In this document: one piece after another, positions 23,801 through 35,800 of the stretch
How the letters are laid out: every line of letters starts with the position of its first letter
Position numbering within the stretch: position 1 is the stretch's first letter
NCBI RefSeq assembly: GCF_932526225.1
Contig: NC_064036.1
Coordinates: forward strand, 14,811,181-14,875,180
Length of the DNA: 64,000 bases
Direction: 5' to 3'
Source of the DNA: Nematostella vectensis
Lineage: Eukaryota; Cnidaria; Anthozoa; Actiniaria; Edwardsiidae
Made by a program: the position numbers and the translations under genes
The notes under the pieces: generated by a model
What the model was told of the DNA's origin: nothing
Database searches by the model: none
Seen by the model: the letters and a program-made list of their open reading frames with translations, nothing else

Positions 23801-26800
23801 CCTACGCGCCTGAAATCGCCTGACTCGACCTTGGTAGTCATTTCTTTATTCTACCAATATCACTTCTCTTTTCTCTTGACAGATTCTGCATGTACCTTAT
23901 AGAGAGAGTAAAGTCACACGCTTGCTCAAGGATTCCCTTGGAGGGAATGCTCGCACAACCATGATAACATGTCTAAGCCCAGCCGCTGCCGACTTTGCTG
24001 AAAACCTCAACACGTTAAAGTTTGCAACAAGAGTAAGTCTGCAGCTTCCATGGCGTCAAAAAAAAGCTTGATTAAAAATGTCATTACGGAGCCGTATTTT
24101 ATATCGATTGTACTTGTTTTGCTGGTTACTAATATGCGAATTTAAATCGAGGGTGTGTGAGTAAAACAAGCCGTTTTCTCTGACTAAGAAAGAAATGGTA
24201 AAATATTTGAAGACGAACCGAAAGCGGCTTAGTAACGTACATGCTCAATTAATAAAATCTAACTATTTCAGGCGCGAAACATACGGAACAAGCCGGTAAT
24301 CAACAGAGATCCACAAAACACTAAACTTGCCGAAATGCAGAACCAAATAATGGTAAAATGTTTTAAGTTGGTACATGGTTTTTGCGTGACATAAACTTCA
24401 TTGTGTGACTCCTTGTTTGTGGCTCCGTGCAGGCGTTACGTGAGGAGCTTCAGCGTCGTAGAGTGTCGTCTATCGGATCAGCTGCGACAACCGACACCAG
24501 CGAGCATGTCAAGGAACTTGAGGAAGAACTGAACAGGTAATGGCGATGCACGGCCGGCGAAACTTATTGAGACAGACAATTCTTAAATTAGATACTGTAT
24601 AAATCAGCACCAGGTTGAAATGGTATGTTGAACGCCTCTTTGAAACAGAGTAGTTGCGCTGACGTTTCGAGCGTAAGCCCTTCGTTTTATGCTCTGTTTC
24701 ACAGAAGGCGTTTATCATACCTTTTCAACCTTGTGTTGATTTATACCTTGTCTACATCACGCCTACGCAGACCATCTAGTTTTTCTACAGCTTGTCTGTA
24801 ATTTTTCTAGTTATACCAATTAGATTAGATACTGTTTCCCTTCAAGATGTCGTTCTGTTAGCGAACACTACTCCGAACTCCTGATGGAAGCATCTGTGCT
24901 TCTCGCCTCCCTGCACAAAGCCGGTGCTATGTCGAACCACCAGACGAGTGAATACGAGCACTGGACGAAACGCATCGAGCAGATCCGAAGTCGTCCGATC
25001 TGGACACCGACTAGTGGTAGACAACAGCAGCTGGATGTTATCGTGGAGCTAAAGAAGAACAACCAAAAAGTAAGGGGCAAATCGTGTTTTAAAAACGAGA
25101 CAATCTGTATCTTAATATTGACGACCTTTGGACGAACATTAGACGATTTGTGTCGAACAGCGGAAGAATCCTGTCGAGCATAGAACGATGTATGTTGAAC
25201 AACCGATTGTGTCGAAAAGCGACGAATCGTTTCGAAAAGGTTTCGAGGCGTCGTGTCGGACGATATATTTATTTATGGTGGTAGCAGCCAGTTTTTATAA
25301 AAATTTCCACCCATTCCAACGCTAGACACTTTGCATCTGAGAATAAAGATGTGACCCTAGTCTGAAATCGTTATACGTGTTCCAATCTTTGCATCATATC
25401 CATTCGCACTTAGTAGTAAGAGTAGAGAACGTTTTCGTCTTTTAGTTGAAGTCTGACCTGGCAAGTGACGAGGAAATCTTTGCAGAGAAGGCCAAAGAAA
25501 TCAACAATCTCAATGATCGCATCCGAACACTTGAGGAACAAAACAATTGCCTCAAGGAGCAACTAAAGCAGAGCCTGGAACGAGTCAGAAAACAGGAAGA
25601 CCAACTCTTCCAACAGCAGTTGCAGCTTAACCAGAGACATGGTACGTCAGTTCATTTTTGTGTGGAAAAAGTATGCATGCTTTAATACTATGGAATATTG
25701 CAATTGCAATGGACGCTTTTTCGGGACTTTTTGGGGGGATTTTCAAATATTAAGCAATAATGATTATTTACAAGAAATTTGAACTAGAAAATAATTTAAA
25801 AAATTTAACATGCACTGTCTCAAATAGGAAAAAAACATCTTGCACATCAAGTAGACCCCAATAAAAAGCATGTGCGACTAAAACCTCCCCACCCATCCAC
25901 GCCAGTTTTCTACTATCCATCCATTAGTTCAATGTTTGCATCGTCTTGGGGCACACGCTGTTGCCCACCATAAGCGCTTACAGTTGTACCCATCAAATAG
26001 TGGTAATTCGGTGCCTATTTTACTACTTATGCCTATGAGAAAGCACTTGCCGTTGTATGTCTAAAGCTATTTACTTGCAAATTTCACATAAGTTAATTGT
26101 CTTGTTCTTGGTTTTTAGATGGTGTGTCCGTTTCCCGCAATAAACTACCGTTGATTCCTGAAACTCGTACGAGGGCGCAGACAGCGCCTGTCGACAATAC
26201 CGCTGACCCTAGTACCGAGGGGCGAAACTTGCACAGCAGCCCTTCAACGGTTAGTATTTAGATATTGAATCAAACAACATTAAGGAAATTTAATTTTGGT
26301 ATTCGTCAATAGAAAAGACTTTCAATCCTTTAAATATAGATAGCCATTTTATGCCGTAGGTCGAGCATATTCCAACAGAATAAAATTTATATAATATTAT
26401 GGGATAACTTCAATTGCATACCAAACTTGAAGCGTCTCTTGTTCACAGCACTTTTCAAAAGTGAAAATCAGCATCACTATCTGACTACTGTTGTTTCTAG
26501 TGTAAAAGCTGCTATAACTCATGTGGCCGTGAACGTGGCAAGAATCTATAGTGAATACAGACTCATTGTTTTGCGCGACTTGTTTCTCACTGACCTTTTG
26601 TTTTAACATCACAAGTTCAACACCGATGCGCGACATGTTTCTCACTGACCTTTTGTTTTAACATCACAAGTTCAACACCGATAGGATGCTGCAGGGGTTC
26701 CGCGCTCGCAGTCAACTGCTGGTCAGCAGGTTGGAAGAGCAGGACGAGGTGTTGTGTACTCTTTCAGACACGAGTGACAGCGAGGATGAGCACAGGCCTG

Positions 26801-29800
26801 AACATGCGGGCTCAAGGTAACCACGCCTCTCTTGACACTACACCTCCTGCAGAAGAGCCGTGGTAGCTCAGTCTCAAAGGCTTCGCTTTTTAAGCCAGCA
26901 GACCCGGGCTCAAGCCATGGGCAGGTAGACTTGGGATTTTTTTCCAGTCACATGTAATACTAGACAGTCGATGCTAGTCATTTACATTTAGTTCACAGAC
27001 CGCGTCCCTCTCCCCATTCCGTTTGATTCTCGCTTTATTGATCCCACCACTACCTGTTTCCATTCCGTATCTCTCTATGCCTCGTATCTCATTTACTCTC
27101 TCGCTTCCTGCCTTATCTTTGCCATTCCCTTTTCCCAACTCTACACCCCATCCCCTGCATCTCCTTTACAATCCATATCTCTCTGACCCTTTTGCCCCAC
27201 CCCTTCCTCCTCTTGCGTGTATATCATTCCTCTCCCTCCCCCTATCTCTCCCTCTTTCAAAAATCATTTCAATATAACGAACTTAATTTACTTGAATTAC
27301 CATAATTTCAATTCATACTCCAATGAGGATGACTCAGTTCGATTGCTAAAGCAGGAAAAATGGTCTACATATAATAGTATGTTCCAAAATGATCTATTTC
27401 AATATTCAAATCAACCCATAACAACAGTGTCACCCAAGTCAGCTCCGAAACCCCCGTTTAGAAACCGTTTCGGGCCGTTAAAAAAGTCTTCATTAACAAA
27501 TGTGTGATGATGTTGTGTTGGCTTTACAGGGCGCTTGGCAAAACGTGGAAAGTGAAAACCAACAGAACACCAGGACTAGTAGATGGTTTGCGAGCTTGTG
27601 GGGGTGGGGTGGTTAAGGTAAGAAAGACATGTGGCGTTGTATCATAGCACACGCGCTACAGTGGCCACCAATACAAAGTTGACTATGCGACGCGCGCTAC
27701 CGTGGGCACCAATATAAAGTTGACGATGCGACGTGCGCTACCGTGGCCACCAATAAAGTTGAGCATTCGACGCACGCTACCGTGTGTACCAATACAAAGT
27801 TGACCATGTGACGCGCGCTACCGTGGGCACCAATACAAAGATGACCATCTGACGCGCGCTACCGTGGGCACCAATACAAAGATGACCATGTGACGCGCGC
27901 TATTGTGGCCACCAATACAAAGTTGACTATGCGACGCGCGCTACCGTGGGCACCAATATAAAGTTGACGATGCGACGTGCGCTACCATGGCCACCAATAA
28001 AGTTGAGCATTCGACGCACGCTACCGTGTGTACCAATACAAAGTTGACCATGTGACGCGCGCTACCGTGGGCACCAATACAAAGATGACCATGTGACGCG
28101 CGCTACCGTGGACACCAATACAAAGATGACCATGTGACGCGCGCTATTGTGGCCACCAATACAAAGTTGACTATGCGACGCGCGCTACCGTGGGCACCAA
28201 TATAAAGTTTACGATGCGACGTGCGCTACCATGGCCACCAATAAAGTTGAGCATTCGACACACGCTACCGTGTGTACCAATACAAAGTTGACCATGTGAC
28301 GCGCGCTACCGTGGGCACCAATACAAAGATGACCATGTGACGCGCGCTACCGTGGGCACCAATACAAAGATGACCATGTGACGCGCGCTATTGTGGGCAC
28401 CAATACAAAGATGACCATGTGACGCGCGCTACCGTGGGCACCAATACAAAGTTGACCATGTGACGCGCGCTACCGTGGGCACCAATACAAAGATGACCAT
28501 GTGACGCACGCTACCGTGTGTACCAATACAAAGATGACCATGTGACGCGCGCTACCGTGGGCACCAATACAAAGATGACCATGTGACGCGCGCTATTGTG
28601 GGCACCAATACAAAGTTGACCATGTGACGCAAGCTACCGTGGGCACCAATACAAAGTTGACCATGTGACGCGCGCTACCGTGGGCACCAATACAAAGTTG
28701 ACCATGTGACGCACGCGACCGTGGGCACCAATACAAAGTTGACGATGCGACGCGCGCTACCGTGGGCACCAATAAAGTTGAACATCTGACGCGCGCTACC
28801 GTGGGCACCAATACAAAGTTGACCGTGCCACGCGCGCTACCGTGGGCACCAGTACAAAGTTGACGATGTGACGCGCGCTACCGTGGCCACCAATACAAAG
28901 TTGACTATGCGACGCGCGCTACCGTGGGCACCAATATAAAGTTGACGATGCGACGTGCGCTACCATGGCCACCAATAAAGTTGAGCATTCGACGCACGCT
29001 ACCGTGTGTACCAATACAAAGTTGACCATGTGACGCGCGCTACCGTGGGCACCAATACAAAGATGACCATGTGACGCGCGCTACCGTGGGCACCAATACA
29101 AAGATGACCATGTGACGCGCGCTATTGTGGGCACCAATACAAAGATGACCATGTGACGCGCGCTATTGTGGGCACCAATACAAAGTTGACCATGTGACGC
29201 GCGCTATTGTGGGCACCAATACAAAGTTGACCATGTGACGCGCGCTATTGTGGGCACCAATACAAAGTTGACCATGTGACGCAAGCTACCGTGGGCACCA
29301 ATACAAAGTTGACCATGTGACGCGCGCTACCGTGGGCACCAATACAAAGTTGACCATGTGACGCACGCGACCGTGGGCACCAATACAAAGTTGACGATGC
29401 GACGCGCGCTACCGTGGGCACCAATAAAGTTGAACATGTGACGCGCGCTACCGTGGGCACCAATACAAAGTTGACCGTGCCACGCGCGCTACCGTGGGCA
29501 CCAGTACAAAGTTGACGATGTGACGCGCGCTACCGTGGCCACCAATAAAGTTGAGCATTCGACGCGCGCTACCGTGTGTACCAATACAAAGTTGACCATG
29601 TGACGCGCGCTACCGTGGGCACCAATACAAAGTTGACCGTGCCACGCGCGCTACCGTGGGCACCAATACAAAGTTGACGATGCGACGCGCGCTACCGTGG
29701 ACACCAATAAAGTTAAACATGTGACGCGCGCTACCGTGGGCACCAATACAAAGTTGACCGTGCCACGCGCGCTACCGTGGGCACCAGTACAAAGTTGACC

Positions 29801-32800
29801 ATGTGACGCACGCTTCCGTGGGCACCAATACAAAGTTGACCATGTGACGCGCGCTACCGTGGCCACCAATACAAAGTTGACCGTGCCACGCGCGCTACAG
29901 TGGCCACTAATACAAAGTTTTAAAAATGAAAGCCGATTGGTATTCAAGAATCACAGGTTTGATTGGCTCAAACTTCATAACTAAGTGGGATTCTGTTTTG
30001 CTGTTATGTGCACTCAAACATTTTTTTGCCTCGCTGGTCTTGTTGGCTTGTGATGTTCATGTCAGTAAGATAGTATGTTGAGGGGAGGATCTAGCCTTTC
30101 GCTGCTACTGATGTTTCTTGCATACTTACTAAACAGATCGAAAAATGCACTCAACAATTTTTTGGCATGTTTTTTTTCTTGCTTATTCATCTTTAGTCAT
30201 GCTTTCTCAGCAATCTTTGTGCCATTTTGAGCATGTTTTTTTGTTTGATTATATCATGGAGGTAAATCATATCATTGAGGTAAATCATATCTTGGAGGTA
30301 GATCATATCATGGAGGTAGATCATATCATGAAGGTAGATCATATCTTGGAGGTGAATCATCTGGTGGTAGATCATAATGGAGGTAGATTATATCATGGAG
30401 GTAGATCATCATTAGTCACGCTTATCTCAGCAATCATTATACCATTTTTTTTTTTGCTTGAAACATCATTTGTTGTTTATGTTTTTGTTATTTACCAGAC
30501 CGAAGGCGTACCCAGCTCCCATGAAGACCAGGAGGCATTGTTATCAAATCTGCGCTGCAGCACGAAGCTCATGGGAAAAGAGATGAAAGAAGCCGAGCTA
30601 GGCCTCCACGAAGCGCAGCAGAAGTTAAGAGATCTCACCATAAACATCAAGTGAGTATCGCAAGAAGGACAATAGAACACAACTTTGGATAATATAGCCG
30701 TGTAGCTCCCCCCACTTTTATTGAATTACTTTGAAATTTGATTTACCTTAATCAAAACGGCTTCGTTGTCTTGCTCAAGCTTAAAATAATCTATGGATGA
30801 TCAATATTTTCCAAAATGAAAAGATATTTCAATATTTAAAATGAAACTAAAACAGCAGTGTCTAAGAATCGGGCACAGTGTCTTTAAGCATTGGCGTGTC
30901 CTACAGATTGAAAGAAGAGTTCATCAAAGAACTTGTTAAAAGTGACAAGGAAGCAAAGGAGATGAAAAAGCGTTACACAGAGAAGACAAAAAGCATGCGT
31001 CAGGAGGTTGAGAAGGCGAAGAGCGATTTGGAGGAGACGAAGCGAACACTGGAGACGTACGAGAGTCGGGCAAATAACGAACTCAACGAGAAGCAAAAAC
31101 TGGAAAGCGAGTACAAACGCAAGATGCAAGTCATGGAGGCTAAGATAGCCACTCTCAGGCGAAAACAGAAGGTACCTGGCATGATAAATGAGTCTGACAG
31201 AAGCTATCCTTATCATTATAATGATAATAATAATTGTTGTAAAACCCTGTTATCGTCATCATCTTCTTCTTCCTTCTCTTCTAAGAAAAATTAAGAAATG
31301 TTGAGAATAAATTTAAGAATATTAAGAATGGAATTTAGAAATATTAAGAATAATTGCATGAGTTCATACATACGCAGATCAATGCTGTCTTGTGATAGTT
31401 TCGGAGAAGATTTATTTACCCTCTTTGGTGTATATCTTTTTAGGATAGTGAGAAAGTAAGCGCTATGCATGACGAACGCGAGAAGAAAGTCCAGGATCTC
31501 ATGACACAGATGGAGCGCATGCGCGCACAGCAAGACCAGCTGACCAAGAGACTGCGGGAGGAGAGTGATCGGAAAGCGCGCCTTGAAAGAGATATGCAGA
31601 AACAGCTACAGCGAGTTAAGGAATTGGAACAACAGACGTCACAGCAGCAGAAGGTGTTGAAGAGGAAGACAGAAGAGGTGGCTAACGTGCAGCGGAAACT
31701 GCGAACTGTGGGGAAACAGGGGTCAGACGACAGCACTGCGTAAGTTCCTCCGCTTATATTTTTTCTGTCATTTTATGTCACTATGTAAGAATTTAGAATA
31801 GCCTACCTGTTAAGAATCCCCACCCCTCGCGAGTCCTGATTATTGTAAAGCAATATTGGTTAATTGGTAACGCTAAATTGTCAATCAGTCTCATCAGAAC
31901 TAGCTAGAGCATACAGCTCAACCTATGTCTACCTTAATTGAGTAAACAGTCAGTCTTCTTGATTATATCTGTGGGAAACCTCTCCTTTGAGTGTTCTAAT
32001 TGTTTAGCGGTATGTTTGATATCATACTTTCCTGTTTTTATTAATTTTGGTCCTGTTGTGCAGGTCTGAAGAACAGGCAAAACTTGAGAAGCAGCGCTTG
32101 TGGCTGGACTCGGAGGTGGAGAAGATCCTAAAGCGCAAGCAAGCAATCGAGACCCTGGAGGAAGAACTGAAGAAACGCGAGCAGATCGTACAGCAGAGGG
32201 AGGCGATGGTGGCGGAGAAGAGCGGACTGGAGATCAAGAAGCTGCGCTCAAGTCAAGTCCTCAGCAAGGTACACGTGACCCGAACCCAGTCCCGCTTGCG
32301 GCTTCATAGGCGCGCAAGGAACTGTGGGTATTTCCCACTATTATTTGTGACTATCATTGAGAAGCAATGCGTAGCAAAACACACTGTAAAAAAAACTGCC
32401 AAAAGTCTTGGAAGTGCGAAAATGCCGTTTTTCCCAATATGCGAAGTGGATTCTCTCAATATGCATCCCATGATATTAATGTGTGTTCTCCAGGCTGTTT
32501 TCTCTCATATTATGTCGGGTTGTTGGGTAAACAGTAACCCACGAAAAACCTTCGTCGTTGCCCATTCTAGACTTTTTGTATATCATGTTCCAACAACTAC
32601 AAGTCGTTTTTCTCACTCAATCACATTTTTGTCTCTTACATAGGACATCATCCGCCTTTCTGTGCAAGTGAACGAAGTAGAAAGTCAGATCAAAGAGAAA
32701 GGGGATGAAATGAAACGTGAGTACAGTAGCACGCGGTCCTTATTATTCACTTTTAATGGGATTAAGAGCAAAAGTGTGTACTTGTGTTTCTAGGTAGCCT

Positions 32801-35800
32801 TGCTGTGGTACTATGTACCTTAAAATTCATGACGGCGGAGAGTCTACGACGGCGCGCACACAACAATTTAGCTACCACATTTTTTTATTAGTGCGCGGAG
32901 AAATACAACAAATGCGCCGTCATGAAGTTCCCTAGTAATAGAATTGTTTACTTGTTATTGTAGGTAGCCATAGTAACAACGCTAAGGAGGAACTTCACTC
33001 ACTAGCTCGGACTAGAGTTGAGCTCAGCAAACAGCGGGAGATCCTGGAGCAGAAGCTACAGCAGGGTACCCTCCTCGATCCCAATGAGGAACGAAGGTAA
33101 AACAAGTTTGGGGCTGTTCACGTGGTACCTTCTCGATCCAATGAGAAACAAAGGTAACGCGTGAAGATAGTGGGCTGTTAACGTGAAACTTCGATCCAGT
33201 GAGGAACAAAGGCAACGTGAAACAACTACAAATAATTGGCAGTTCACGTGATACCTTACCTCGATCACAATGAGAAACGAAGGCATGGATTATGAAATTA
33301 AGAATTGTTCTATTTTTAAAATATATTGCCCTTATAAAAAAAACCCGCAAATATCCGTCGGAAAGTTTGATTTTGGTAAAAACGCGTAGTGTCAAGTAAT
33401 ATTCGATTCGATGATGTCTCATTTTTGTTGTGTGCACCTTTTCGATGAAAGGTTGATTGAGCTAGACGAGGGAATAGAAGTCCTAGAAGCAGCCATTGAA
33501 TACACGGACGAGCAGATCCACACTCAGCAGCGAGAGATAGAGGATGACGTCACACCTGACACACCCTCCCTGGGTCTTGTGGACAGACTCAAAGGCTTAT
33601 CTCAGGACCAGGCTGCTGGATTACTCTCAAGGTAACTTGGTCTTTATACACACGTGACACCCCACAACCGCTCACAATGTTTAGAGACACCCCACACCCC
33701 CTCCCATGGTCTTTTTACACACGCCCTTCCACAGGCTTGTGACTCAAAGGCTGTAGGACCAGGTAGCTGGATTACTTACAAGGTAACATGATTTTCATAC
33801 ACACCCCACACCCCCTCTCATGGGCTTGAGACACCCCACACCCCCTCTCATGGGCTTGAGACACCCCACACCCCCTCCCATGGGCTTGAGACAACCCACA
33901 CCCCCTCCCATGGGCTTGAGACAACCCACACCCCCTCCCATGGGCTTGAGACAACCCACACCCCCTCCAATGGGCTTGAGACAACCCACACCCCCTCCCA
34001 TGGGCTTGAGACAACCCACACCCCCTCCCATGGGCTTGAGACAACCCACACCCCCTCCCATGGGCTTGAGACAACCCACACCCCCTCCCATGGGCTTGAG
34101 ACATCCCATACCCCCTCCCATGGGCTTGAGACAACCCACACCCCCTCCCATGGGCTTGAGACAACCCACACCCCCTCCCATGGGCTTGAGACAACCCACA
34201 CCCCCTCCCATGGGCTTGAGACAACCCACACCCCCTCCAATGGGCTTGAGACAACCCACACCCCCTCCCATGGGCTTGAGACAACCCACACCCCCTCCCA
34301 TGGGCTTGAGACATCCCATACCCCCTCCCATGGGTTTTAGACACACCACACCCCCTCATATGGGCTTGAGACAACCCACACCCCCTCCCATGGGCTTGAG
34401 ACACCACACACCCCCTCCCATGGGCTTGAGACAACCCACACCCCCTCCAATGGGTTTTAGACACACCACACCCCCTCCAATGGGCTTGAGACAACCCACA
34501 CCCCCTCCCATGAACTTGAGACAACCCACACCCCCTCCCATGGGCTTGAGACATCCCATACCCCCTCCCATGGGCTTGAGACACCCCTCACCCCCTCCAA
34601 TGGGTTTTAGACACCCCACACCCCCTCACATGGGCTTGAGACATCCCACATCCCCTCCCATGGGCTTGAGACACCCCACAACCCCTCCCATGGGCTTGAG
34701 CCATCCCACACCCGCTCCCATGGGCTTGAGACACCCGACACCCCCTCCCACAGGCTTGTGACTTAAAGACTGTAGGACTAGGCTGTTGGATTACTGATAA
34801 GGATGTCTTTGTGCACACCCGACAATCCCTCCCGGGCCTGTGACTCGACTGGACTTACTTATAAGGCAACGAGTTGTGTACAACCCACATCCCCTCCCAG
34901 GGTATTGTAGACTTTTTATGTTTAGGGTAAATATAACATGTTTTGCACCAGTCTGAACACAAGTACTTAGGGAAACGTGCTTCGATCATGCACAGAGTAA
35001 TTACGTTTTGAGGTTGAAGAAAGCATTATAATTCCTCTGTATGTCAGGTACTTCGAAAAAGTCGTCCAGCTACGCGAGGAGGACCGGAAGTTGCGACTTC
35101 AATGCGCCGACCTGGAAGTGAGGCTAGACGAGCAGGAGCGGATCATCGGGGAACTGGGGAGAAGCTTAAACCAATCCAAGCTTCAGGCGGACCGCAAGAT
35201 GATTGAGCAGCAAAAAGAGGGCGAGAAACGAATCCAGTTTCTCATCAGCAAACTAAAAGATGCTGAGAACGCCGGCGGGGGTGACCCGGCCATCAGTACT
35301 GGGTAAGCGGAATGCGCATGCGCGGATGACGTGGAGTTCTTCAATGGAAGCTATAACGCCAATGAAACTGGCCTGATGGTGGTCCGTTGTGTCCAAAAAG
35401 AAAAGTAAAAAGCAAACAATAGCGCTAATATAAGTCATGTATGTCATGGAGTATCAAACTTAAATGTGTCTATTATGGCTGTGCTGTTCTCGGTTTGAGT
35501 CTCTATTCTTGTCTCACTAAGAGAACACATAAACAGTCATTGTTATCTTTGTCTCAGTGATACGGGTCTCCGTATGCAGCAGCTGGAAAAGGACTTGTAC
35601 TACTACAAGAAAACCTGTCGAGACCTGAAAAAGAAACTGCGAGAGCGCATGACTGGAATGGTGGAGAGCGCTGAGAGCGGGATCGCAGGTGCCAGTGCAA
35701 TTGTGGAGACCTCCGATCACCACAACGCAAAACAGATAAAGGTAAAGAGACCTTAGTGGCTAGCCCAAGCAAAGCCAGAGGTGAAGTTGAATATTTACTT

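Noticed and set aside
33772-34761. ORFs of 150-310 codons in the 30-bp array ([10 protein letters not shown]-type and antisense)
   Set aside because: The period is divisible by three and the array is inside a kinesin intron; no start context or domain.
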